This document shows positions 23,201 to 34,717 of a stretch of 64,000 nucleotides of DNA, piece after piece (positions within the stretch are counted from its first letter, which is position 1; the number at the start of each line of letters is the position of its first letter). The notes beneath the pieces were generated by a model. The model made no database searches. It was not told the origin of the DNA and saw only the letters and a program-made list of their open reading frames with translations. Location: positions 248,001 to 312,000 of the forward strand of contig JAVFKD010000002.1 in NCBI GenBank assembly GCA_036429605.1, written 5' to 3'. Position numbers and translations under genes: made by a program. Source of the stretch: Cladobotryum mycophilum (lineage: Eukaryota; Ascomycota; Sordariomycetes; Hypocreales; Hypocreaceae).

Positions 23201-25363
23201 CTCGGCTTTAGCAATCTCGCCTTCTTCGCAACGTAGAACCGCTACGTAGTTTTGTTAGTAAACACAGATTAGATGATGGTAAGTCAGGGCAACAAACCTT
23301 CAAGAGTCCACGATGGGGACTCATCTAGGCTCTGTAACTTCTTGTCCATTTCGCGAATGTCTGACAAGAAGGATGGGGATTTCTCAACAAGGTCCTTCCC
23401 CATTGCTGCCCACTGAGCACCTTGGCCGGTAAAGACGAATGCGACAGCAGGAGTATTGACATTGGCTTTTTGGAAGTTTTCAAACTCGAGTGGCTCATCG
23501 TCGCCTTTAGCAACGGCAAAGGTCCTGTGTTGCAAGTGCTCTCGGCGGGTACCCAGAGTGTGTGCAACACTGTCGATGGACTCGGGTCGGCTCTCAATGT
23601 AGCTCTGCAATTCTTGAAGTCTACGTCGAAGGGAGTCTGCGTTATTCGCGGAAATAGGAATCAGACGAGGCAGAGTAATCTTGGTCTCATCCGAATGATC
23701 AGTAACATCGCCATTTGCCTTACCATTATTATCACCATTAGTATGGCCGTTGGTATGTCCATTTTGAGCCTCTACCAAGTGAGAAGCGTCATTGATATGA
23801 CCGTTGAGGCCTTTAGGTTTGGCCTTGCTAGGGATACCAAAGGAAGCAGCCGAGTCAACAACGACCTAAAAACATTAGCTGAGCCCGTACTATCCGGCCT
23901 CACACGTTCAACTTACATGTGCATTTGCTCCTCCGATACCAAAGGAGTTCACACTAGCTCTAGCAGCACGGTCCTTGGGCCAGGGTGTCGGTTGAACTGG
24001 CACGATGAGGTTTGCCCTTTCAAATGGAACTATGGGGGGGTTTCAATAGCCTGTCAAGACGCAAAGGTGTAGAAGACTCACTCTTGGGGTTCCATTTAGA
24101 GAAGTTGATGTTGGGAGGAATGATATTGTTTTCTAGGGCTAGAACCACTTTGATGAGACTTGTGATACCAGATGCTCCTTCAGAGTGTCCAACGTTGGGT
24201 TTCACCTGCCAAAGGTCAGTGAACCGCGTATCAATAGGTGCAGGTCATGTAAAGCGAGACGAACCGATCCAATGTAGGTGCTATGATCACCACCAAACAC
24301 GTTTGCGACTGCGGTCGCTTCAAGGGGGTCTCCAATTGGTGTTCCGGTTCCATGACATTCGACGAACGGAGTTTGAGAGAAATCGCCAAGGCCAGCAGTC
24401 TCGTATGCCTGTCGTATCATCGCCTCGTGAGCCTCTGAACTGGGGTTGGAAAAGCCCTGCGTCTTGCCGTCGCTGTTGGCAGCTGTGGAGCGAATGACAG
24501 CCCGAATGGGATCACCATCTCGAATGGCGTCGTCAAGGCGTTTGATGAGAATTGCATTGACAGCTTCGCCTCTCGCGTACCCATCGGCACCAATGTCAAA
24601 AGTCTTGCAAGACCCTGTGGGCGACAAGACGCCCTGCTCAGTCATGGCCAACGTCATGGTGGGTGTAATGATGAGATTTGATCCCGCAATAATTGCCGCA
24701 GAGCAATCTCCATTATACAGGGCCCGACAAGCCTCATGAACGCCTGTTAATGTGGATGAGCAGGCTGTTCGAATAGTCATGCTAAAGTATTCCAACGTTA
24801 GCGATTGTATATTCATTACAAAGAATGAGGGGTTTTGTTGGTTCTCACCTCGGTCCTGTGAGATTGTATTCGTACGAAATTCTATTTGACATCGCAAAAT
24901 CTCCATTGCCGCTAATTCGATATAATCCAGATGCCTGTGTATCTATTATCGACATGTCATGCCAATCTTCACCATAGGTACCGACGAAGCAACCAATATC
25001 AGTGCCCCGCCAGTTCGTTTGGCCAGCATTTTCCATGCACTCCCACACGACCTCCAGTAAAAGTCGGTGTTGGGGGTCTAGAAATTCCACCTCTGATTTA
25101 TTCATGGAGAAGAAGGACGCATCAAACTGCTTGATGTTCACATCTTTGAGGAAATAGCCCTGGTCAGAAGCAACCGGCTGCTTCTTGGCTTCGTCTCCGT
25201 GGAAGGCTTCGATGTTGTACCGATCCGTTGGTACCCGGCATTGTCCATCTTCTTTATTGACCAGAAGACTCCAGAAGTCCTCTGGTGTTGAGACACCACC
25301 CGGCAGTCTCAGGCCCATGCCAATGATGGCAATGGGTGGGGGCACATCTCTTGTGGTGGCCAT
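17236..25363 (-). CDS. Highly reducing iterative polyketide synthase (KS-AT-DH-MT-ER-KR-ACP)
   Basis: Eleven exons on the minus strand (25363-24849, 24781-24265, 24205-24082, 24029-23917, 23865-23298, 23241-19631, 19574-19290, 19230-19156, 19099-18759, 18704-18221, 18165-17236) sum to exactly 2521 codons. The KS has Cys179 (TACSST), His315 (HGTGTPIGDP) and His351 (NVGHSEG). The AT has Ser657 in GHSSGEIGAAY. The DH has His966 and Asp1132. A C-methyltransferase SAM motif VLEIGGGTGGTTY lies near residue 1405. The ER has a nucleotide motif around SACGGVGLAAL near residue 1915. The KR has GGFGGLG near 2128 and Tyr2267. The ACP has Ser2457 in GIDSL. There is no terminal thioesterase. It should make a reduced, possibly C-methylated chain that needs release or transfer by a partner. 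A TATA-like ATATATAC lies about 105 bases upstream of the start, at 25467-25474. No lesion was found. Confidence 0.95.
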
Positions 25364-27179
25364 ATTCTTGTTTTCTTGGGATCAATTACGGGATGGGAGG
25401 GAGGAACAGAGCTAAGGAGGGGTTGACTTGGCATGCGGCTGATCTGCAAGGGACGGCATAAACCAAGTATATATGGATTTTCTGGCTCCCTTGAATCAGA
25501 AATGCATCATACGGTTATTCGGGAAAACAAAAATGAGCAAATACAAATAGAGACTGAAGCGAAAGTCGTTTCAGCGGAGTCGTTGACACGTAATTCCATA
25601 TCCGTTAAGCTGGGCAATCCTGAGTTGATACAACTCTACTCACTGTGTTATGACATGGGGAAAAGCAGCAGAAGCGAGAGACATCCAAGGATGACGACAG
25701 CTGAACGCGGTAAGCCGTAGGTAACGGGCGGGGAAAGGAATTATTGAAATGAGTCAGACGACGGGAGCTCATATACTCCCTACAAATACAAATGTAAAGG
25801 TCCTATACATAAATGAAAACGCACACCTTCGTAAGACAAGACGGGCGAGACAGCACCGTTGGTGCACATCTTGGCCGGCTAGTGTCAGACAACCCCCAAT
25901 ATTTACGGTGGTCCAATAATAAAGCAGAGGGCGAAGAGTTCCCGAAGGATCATGGAGGGGTTAGATCTAAATTACAAAAGACACCCCCGTCGACCACTAC
26001 CCCTTGCTCCGCGTCGAACCCACATTTATTTGTACTGTAGAGTCCTACTTCAAGATCCCGCGCCCAACGAGTGGGTTGTTGGGGAAGGGGAAACACCAGA
26101 TCAGAGGTATCATGCATCTAGACGATAAGTAACACCACCAATAAAAGCATTAGAGGGATAATGGAAATTGAGAGAGGCGAGGGAAATTAGGAGATCGGGT
26201 GAAAATCAAGAGATAAAGGAGACGTTGAGAGATACAAGGCCTTATCCCCACTTTCCTTTTGTGCAACCTTTGACAGTACGCGTAATGTGTCTATCCCCTT
26301 GATCTGTTGACAAAATCCGCTGCTACGCCAACAGACGAGTCAAAGCACGCGCCGTGGCTCTCCTCCTGAAGCACGGTCTCACACTTGCACCTGCAAGACG
26401 GGCCGGCAAGGGTAGCAATTATGCAAGGGAACACGGGAGATCGGACTTGGTCTTCAGCACCCATGTGGTCGGCACCGCTCCTAAAGATCTGAGCGGCAGG
26501 CATGATAAGGGAGACCATGAGCAGGTGGATGATAATCGATGCCGGGATTTATGATGACGTTCTAGTTATGCACCATCATTATGGGTTTCTTCTCCAGACC
26601 ACTGATAACGGCGTAGTGACTATTTGATCATTGCCTCCTCCAGAGACAGACAGGGTCAAACATCCAAAAGCCGCATTCTTGTACAAATGCCACGGAGGAA
26701 TATTAAGAAACAACACCAGAAGAGGCATCCCGCGTTCTGAGTCCGAATTCTCCGTGTGTACTCCGTACTTGTACGGGCTCTCATCTTCTGCTGCCCTCGA
26801 GTTGTCTCAGACAGTCTTTCGTCACGGAATAAAAGCCCCACGGCCCATGCAACTCTTCTGGCGATTTCCTTTTTCAAGACTACTCAGGAAGGGAAATGAT
26901 CATGCCGAAATGACCATGTATCGGGTGCGGGTCGTTAGTACCCAAGAGCCTTTGTCTTTCTCGACAGGTTTAAAGTTAGGCCGACGGAAAATCCTTCAAT
27001 GACACCTTTTTCTTTTCTCCTCTTTCCTTCTTCATCAAAAAGAAATTTGCTTCTGAGATGGTCTCCTATCTAAAAAGCCATTGATAACCTCCAATATAAC
27101 CTAGACCTTGGGGCTTGCTTGCTTTCATCAACACAACCTTGTCTCCACGGACTCAGCAAAGCGCCATCTTGCTGTCACC
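25364..27179. promoter_or_regulatory. Divergent promoter region between reducing PKS and MFS pump
   Basis: This 1.8 kb noncoding stretch separates the divergent starts of the PKS (-) and the transporter (+), so it probably carries control elements for both. A CGG-N4-CCG inverted triplet at 25708-25717 resembles binding sites of Zn2Cys6 regulators. It is a single short match and could be chance. A TATA-like box lies at 25467-25474. No gene is visible. Confidence 0.5.
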
Positions 27180-28932
27180 ATGTCGTCTGATTCGTCCACC
27201 ATCCGGAATATCGAAGACCAGCGCGAGGAGGAGTGGAAGCCAGGCAAGGGTGAATACCTTGTCGTGCTCACTCTCTGTCTACTGTCGTTGATTGTGGCTT
27301 TGGATGCTACTATCCTCGTCCCAGCGTTGCCAGTATGTACAGCTCCATCTTTCACCCTCACCCTTCACAATTAATCCGCGTTACGAAGTTGCTAACAGTT
27401 CATCTTTATAGATCATTACAAAAGAACTAAATGGCAGCACAACAGATGCATTCTGGGCTGGCTCTTCCTACCTCCTAACCAACGCCTTGTTTCAACCCAT
27501 TATTGTTGCCTTTTCCGATGATTTTGGGCGACGTCCGCTGCTCTTCCTCTCTGTCGGGCTCTTCACCTTGGGAACAATCATCTGCTGCGTCGCTCAAGAC
27601 TTCCCGACCTTGCTTGCGGGTCGAGCCATTCAGGGCATTGGCGGCAGCGGCTGCATATCGCTAAACAATGTCATTCTTACAGATATCGTGCCTATGAGGC
27701 AGCGCCCGGTTTACATTGCACTGACTGGTCTCTCGTGGGCAGTCGGCTCCGTCACTGGGCCCTTGATTGGCGGTGCGGTTGCCCAACATTCTACATGGCG
27801 TTGGGTCTTTTACCTCAACTTCCCCTTTTGCGCCATCGGCCTCGCCATCATCCCCCTGAGCGTCAAGCTCTCGGCCAAGAGGCCCAGCGTATCAACTAGA
27901 CTGTTGCGATTTGATTGGATCGGCATGGTGGCTTTCACTGCCAGCGCCAGCAGCTTCTTGATCGGCATTACCTGGGGTGGCTCTCAGTTCCCATGGGGCA
28001 GCTGGCATACCGTGGTCCCCATCATCGTCGGCGTCGCTGGGTTGGTGGCTGCCGGAGTGTGGGAAGTATATGGCACTGAACGTCCATTCATTCGAGTGTC
28101 TTTGTTGTGTACCCGCTCGCAAATTGCAGCATACTTTTGCGCCATTCTCCAAGGCATCGTGGTCAGTAAACTCCAGTGATACCGAAATGCTATAAACCTA
28201 TAGTAGGCTAACTTCTTTTGCCAGCTCTTCTGTTCGCTCTACTCCCTGCCCATCTTCTACGAAGGAGTCAAGGGGTATACTCCAACACGAGCCGGTGTTG
28301 GCATCATCCCCATGAACGGTTCCCTTCTACCATTTGGCATTATTACTGGAGCAATTATCAGGCGTACCGGTCACTTCCGATGGGCCATCTGGTCGGGTTG
28401 GGCCATCTCGATCCTGTCATATGGTCTGCTGATTATGTGGTCTCCCGAGACACGTGTCTACGCCTGGGTTCTGATGCTCATTTTGGTTGGTCTGGGCCAA
28501 GGTCTGGTCTTGATTGCTCTGAACATTTGCACTCAGTCTTTGGCTCCTTCAGTCGACGTCGGATATGCTGCCGCCATGTACACATTCATGAGAGGTGTCG
28601 GCATGTGCATCGGAGTCTCGCTCTCAGGCACTATCTTGCAAAATACGCTTAAGTCACATCTTGAGGCGCAGGGCCTTGACCCATCATTAGCCCACGTCAT
28701 TGAAGGTATCTTGGGTGAGCTCCGTCACTCACCCATGCGAAAAGCCTTTGGAATTGCCATTGCCCAGAGCTTTGACAATATTTCCGAGTTTTTAGTCGGC
28801 ATTGCAGCCTTGGCTTTCTTCGTGTCTTTACTCATTAAGAGCAGCTCAGTTGATAGGGAATTCAACCCTGAACACGTTTTGGAAACATCGCGAGACGAGA
28901 AACCGACCATGGAAAAGCAAATGAGCGCATAG
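27180..28932 (+). CDS. MFS drug-efflux transporter, DHA2 (14-TM) type
   Basis: Three exons (27180-27332, 27412-28161, 28225-28932) give 536 residues. The first helix block reads LTLCLLSLIVALDATIL, followed by SSYLLTNALFQP, a loop like FGRRPLL and an antiporter-type motif AVGSVTGPLIGGAV. These features and the length are typical of DHA2 multidrug or toxin pumps of the plasma membrane. It is divergent from the reducing PKS and is the best candidate for export of, or self-protection from, the locus product. The C-terminal tail is charged. I saw no frame break. Confidence 0.92.
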
Positions 28933-31900
28933 GTATTTAAAACAGCATGCAGAATGAGCATTTTTTTCAGGACATTATTAGGATTGCATATTCAATACAA
29001 TAAGAGTATTTACAAGGCATATAGATTGAATTAGCTAGTATTATACAATTGAACTTCTGTGCGATGTCCATCTCAGTTCACCATAGTGCTTTAGTCTACC
29101 AACATACTACCCTAAACTCAATATCCCACCAGAGTAATAAACATCACATCATAATGATATGTAGACGTAGTGAGCAGAGATTAGATCATAGTAAAACAAT
29201 ACGGACAGAAGACACTCCGTCTGAGACAACCCACAAGAAGAAAACAAGTAAACTTGAATGGTCATAGAAGAATAAGAGTACGGGGGAGGAGCTTAATCCT
29301 TGGAGAGACAAAGTCCTTGAGAGTGATGATGAAAGTACTTGTAAAACATTGTTTCGGATGAGCGGCAGGGATAGTGATAGTGATAGTGTGATGTCAATCG
29401 TTGAGTAATATTGCCCATTATAGGTAGAACAGAGACCCGATCTAGACCTTCATGTACAAATATGTCTTCTCATATCGAGACCTGCATCATAAGGCGTGGA
29501 CAGCTGAATCCCAAACAAAACAAAGTATATTCGCACACTGTGTGCACCAGGCGTACTGATCACTGGTGTGTCCAAGTGTCTCACCCTAGCTCTCCCCGTT
29601 TGGCGCCTCATTTTACTAAATCTAGCATCCCGTGGACCATCTTGGCTAGTTTTTATGTACTTGGTCGATGGTGGTGCCAGAAACCGATGGACTTTGTCTT
29701 TCCTAACTGAGAAAGCAGTCTTTTCGAGTAGCACAAATACACGTATGTTGGATGTTGCTCAATAGCTACGTGCTCTAAAGCTCTTTGCATAAGCAAGTCT
29801 AGTAGTCTAGTAGTGAAGCAGGATCATTGTTATTTTATGGTGCATTGATGATTTAATTTGACAGACATGACCATCTGATCCAGACAGGTATTCCTACTCA
29901 TCCTTGGCAAGTAACACCAAAGGTTCCTTTTTACAGTAATACGATCAACATGTCCTATGTCCCGTCGATATTAGTAAGTCGTGAACTGGGATCCCACATC
30001 GACCGACACATGTCTCACACCAAGTGCCGTCTCTTTGATGAATACTCCCAAGGTGGTATCGTCATGTCTCGAACCCCCACACGGTATCTAACGGAAAAGA
30101 TAAATGCCGAAAGCAATTACTTGTACATTAGTTTCTGGAGCGTATCTCGTCTATCTGGTAAAGAGGATAATCGTCGATCGATGCAAGGAATGTTTCAGCG
30201 CTTCTGATGCTGCAAATGCCTGTGTGACATGCGTCCCGTTGCAAAGAAGGAGGGGGCAGAGCATGGTTTAATAATCTTGCATAACGGACAAATAAGACAT
30301 ACAGTTCAAACTCTGGATTGAATGACCTGCGACCTGTATACTCCTGGGAATCCATGAAGTCTCGCAGCTGATCTAGTTTATCGGAATGGAGACTGTAAGA
30401 AGTGAGTCAGTATCAAAGACCTCTACAGTATGTATGCACATTGATTCTTGATCTCTCCATTGGCTTGTTCTACCCAGCACACGTAAGTCGCTCCATTTGC
30501 CGATAAAATTCGGCCCCCAAGTGCCATTCGGCTCTTCTTGTCTCAGATGATGAGAAGGAAGGGATTGGTGCGCATATCGCCCTTCCTTGTAGCAAAGCAA
30601 CGCCAACGAAGTGTTGAGGTTGGGGCGGTCGCCCTGCATGCAGGTGGACTCACACAATCTATGTGAGGGATTTGAGAAGTCTACGGTGTGTAGGAGTAGT
30701 CACTGTATCCAGGATCATCCCATCTCGGTACTGTCCCAGACAAGTAATTCGCCGAAGGAGGAACCCAAGCCATACTCTAGCCATAACAGCCATCCACCTT
30801 TGTAGACCAACAAGGAAATATTTTATGTACAAGTAACGCTCCATTTCCAGGCGGGCACCTATCAAGGTATCGCCAATCTGTTTATGTGAAGTATTAGCGG
30901 ATTCTTGCTGGATACTATCGATGCCACGTCAACAGAGCTGGTGAGTGTTCATGCGCGTAGATAGGATTCTTAGCCTAAATCCTGCGAGATAACAACTAAG
31001 GATCGTCTTCATATTAAGGGATAAGTAAGACACACCACAGAACATTTCTGCAGGATGTCACGTAATAAGGAGGGGGAAAGGGAGGGGGTTAAACCAGTAA
31101 AAGCATCTAATCTATCATTCAGGCTCAACGTTTAAGCACGGTTTACCTACAGAGAGGAGACGCCGTAGTCGCTTATGGGCCTTGACTATTAAAAGATACA
31201 GGTTGTTAAATGGTAGCTCTTCGTTCTGTGGTTTTTTTAATAATAAAAACAATATGGGATCAAATCGTGCGGAGAAAGCCGAAAGCTCAGTCTTATTAAC
31301 TTCTAATTCACACGGTTCATCCGTAACTCATAGGCTCTTGACGTTTACGAATAAGTGACTCAACTGGTGCTCATTTATCCGTTGACTTGATGGAAATAAA
31401 CAAAATTTCTGAGAGCTCATAGACTGATAATGGCAATCTTTTTCTTGATGCAGAAATCGCAACAGCTCTTCGAATATTACTTCATGATATCTCATCATCA
31501 TGGCAAGATCTGCATCGTTCATTACGCTGCTTATCATATGTATCGATGTGTCATGTAGAACTCCTATAAGTCATAGACACCAAGATTGTCAAACTACTGT
31601 CTTTTCTAGGATGAAGACCTTCACCTCTACCTTTGACTCACTTGCTTGCTTCCCTGGAACTGTTGGCCTTGCCTACTGTGAGCTCATTACCAACACCTCG
31701 AAAGCCTTTCCCAAACTCTTATTTGCCTCCTCATGTATTCCACATTCCATATCGACTAGTAATTCGAAATTGTAGCTGGTTATTGTTTAATGCATGGCCA
31801 TAGCCTTTCAGGCTGGACGACTCATTCAAGCTTGTGCGTATCTGAGATAATTACAAGCAACGGAGAGTCTACCCAGACAAGGTTACTTTGCTCGCCATGA

Positions 31901-32797
31901 GCTTCAGCGGCATCCATGCTTCTTGGCCACCGGATTCATTGATGCTAGGACATGGGTGGCTGGAAGGCATAACCCGACTATGTTTGCTATCTTCTCTTTC
32001 TAGCGGTCAGAGGCCTGAGTAGAAGACTGTCCACGGGACCCATCAGGCGACTAAATTCAGGGATGAAAGGCTCATTTCCTGGCCCAGAAGCTAGGGAAGC
32101 TTTGGAGATCGACACACCCAGACTCGTATGTATACCCTCTAGATCCATTCACGATAGCTATGGCCTTCCAGTTCCTTCATTCTCCTTGCGTATACCGATG
32201 CCTCTAACCTAGGAACGAACAAAAACATCCATTGAGTAAGATGCCTTGTACCCACCCACAACTCAGGAGTGACAAATATATTACCCCCTATTCAATATGG
32301 TTGCATCTCAATTATTCTTCAATCTTCTAGTTCGTAAACGTTTCAAGCTTTCGATATTCTCTATGGGGTGTTTACAAGTCAATTCTAGCTGGTGGTGGCT
32401 ACAGGGGTGAGTGTTTGCATGCGCAATGGGCACATCCTTGCGGGTTAATAGTTATTCATAAATGTAAACATACATAACCAACATAAGAAATACATTGATG
32501 AGCTACAGTTGTTAATGATGTTAATTATGCGATGAGGAATCTACGATCATGTGATGTATGTTCCCAGATTCATAGTTACTTGTAAACAACACTTTGGATA
32601 CTGACTTGGGATTCGAGTCATTGGTTGAGCTATGTTGTCCATTATTTTTCACATGAGTTCTTTTATGGACCATCATATTAATTGAATCCATGGCAGGTTA
32701 TCGAGCATCGCCTAATGTACTCACGAATCCCGTGGTGTTTTGATACATATCAGCGAAAATGACAAACCATTACATACTTTTGTTCTCATTTTCTTTT

Positions 32798-32828
<31 letters not shown>

Positions 32829-34717
32829 ACTACTGAGCGGCAGTCTTCTTAACTAAAGGTTAGCCACTTCACACCAGATGCTCGAAAAATATAGCACAAG
32901 AAAAGCAGTAACGTAAAGCATGGAAGCGGTTATAAACGTTGCGTAAAGGAAGACGCCACATCAGTTAACATATAGCATCCTTGCCTTATATTCAGGAGGA
33001 TCCACGGCCAAGACAACTACCGATGTCCCTGCATACTACGAGTGGGACTCTCCAGTAGCAGTGTATTTACTAGCGGTGCAGGAAGAGCGCAAACTTAGTT
33101 CCTATGGATATACCGGTAGTTGTATCGACTTATTGAGTCAGTGGTAGTGTGCGTGATTCATACGCTGGCTGGGTGTTGAATAAACAACAGCGCAAGCCCA
33201 TGCATGTTCAGCTCGAAATACAAACTATCGATACGCACCGCACCACTAATGCTGCAGCCCACGCCAAACCTCCGGGGTATGTTGGTGAACTAAATTCGCT
33301 GTGAGGTGAGTGCAGTTCATAGCTTCATATCAAGGCCTCAAAAGCATGCATCGTTCCCTCGAAGTGCTTCCCTTTGGTGTCTTGTAGCAGCGATCGCTCT
33401 GGCATTGCGCATCCCAAATGGGCACAGACGATTCCTGCAAACTCATTTCGATGTGTAAGGTTGATGGGTACAAGAGCAGCAAACCGCAGTGATTGTACTC
33501 CATCACAGTCCCCACCCGAAGCGCCGCTCAGTTGTACAATTCATCTAGTAGTAATGAGATAACAAATCACATTGAAAGCATCAAAGCTCAAGGGAAGCTG
33601 TTAGATTGTTCCTTTTATTTTTGAACATTGCCGTAGATCAGAGGAAGTTGGACAGTCAAGGTGATGAAGTGCACAAGCCTAGTTCCGACTCCTTGTTATG
33701 GTCATGGATGCTCGTTGACGGAGGTAACTTGCAGGAGAGTGCTCGCCAGCAGAAAATCGAACTCGAGTGGATAAAAAGGTGGTATCGTCACCTGCTCTTT
33801 GTTGATGCAATTTGATCTTGTTAAGAGGTCCAAGCTGCTAGCCCTGACCATAGATATTCGAGCTTTGAACACAGGCGAATGAATAGGTGAAATTTGCGCA
33901 TCGTCTGTTCGACTTGACCGCAAAACATCCAATGCCATGAGAGACGTGCTCTACTTCCAACTTGCTTGGTCGCAGTCCTGAGCAGCATTCGTCATTTCTG
34001 CTGTAGATGAGATATTCCACCCCGTGCACATCTTTTCAACATGGCAACTGAGGTTCTCGAACACGTTGGTCCATCTTGGGCATACCGCGCATCTGGTTTT
34101 GTGGCCCAAAAGTGGGTTGGAATTTAGGCGAGGCGTCAAAGCGAATGGGCCAACTCCATTGTGGTGGAGCAGGGCTCAGGAAACCGCGAATAGAATCAGG
34201 CGCCCTTGATTAATATTGACATGCATCATGAGTGAGCAATGAGGATGCCCTGTCATGGTGGGATTTTTCCCTCTGTTATATGGGATGTGAATGTCGCTTA
34301 CAGGGTTGGTGGCTGAGATGTTGAGATATTACAGAAACACGACCCTTGACCAACAATTCCTGGATCAATCGGTTGTATCTCAAAATATTGATGTTCGTCA
34401 TGGTCGAAATAGATGAGAAGAAAATGCGTCTTGTAGTTTATTTGCCGTAAGTTGTAGCATTGAATGGAGAGAAGAAGAGAGAGAAAAGGCTTCACACGGC
34501 TCAAGATGATTTCGTAAGGTCTTCCATGCTGTTCTTTATGGCCTGCCTGCATGAGTGACTGATTGGTGACATCATATCCGACATATCCGAAAAGCTCGGA
34601 TATATAGGAATTACCGGAACCAAACCCTCAAAAAGGAGCCGCCCTTCCAATCTCTATCCATAGCATGTTCCGGCGATCACAACGCGAAAATACCCACCCT
34701 ACGTGACCGTGGCCATA
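28933..34717. other. Gene-poor region of about 5.8 kb
   Basis: Both strands show only short, unconvincing frames. A GAA triplet tract lies at 32799-32829. A small minus-strand frame near 33330-33515 has protein-like composition but no recognisable domain. This block marks the right-hand edge of the polyketide locus. I see no terminal inverted repeats or transposase fragments. Confidence 0.55.
32799..32829 (+). repeat. (GAA)n microsatellite
   Basis: About ten GAA units in tandem in a noncoding region. Confidence 0.9.

Noticed and set aside
25708..25717. CGG-N4-CCG as a proven binding site of the cluster regulator
   Set aside because: It is one short match in 1.8 kb, which is not above chance. 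It is kept only as a note in the promoter entry.
26005..26025. A GTTCGA-type T-loop suggesting a tRNA gene
   Set aside because: The flanking bases do not form the T-stem, and no acceptor or anticodon arm is found.
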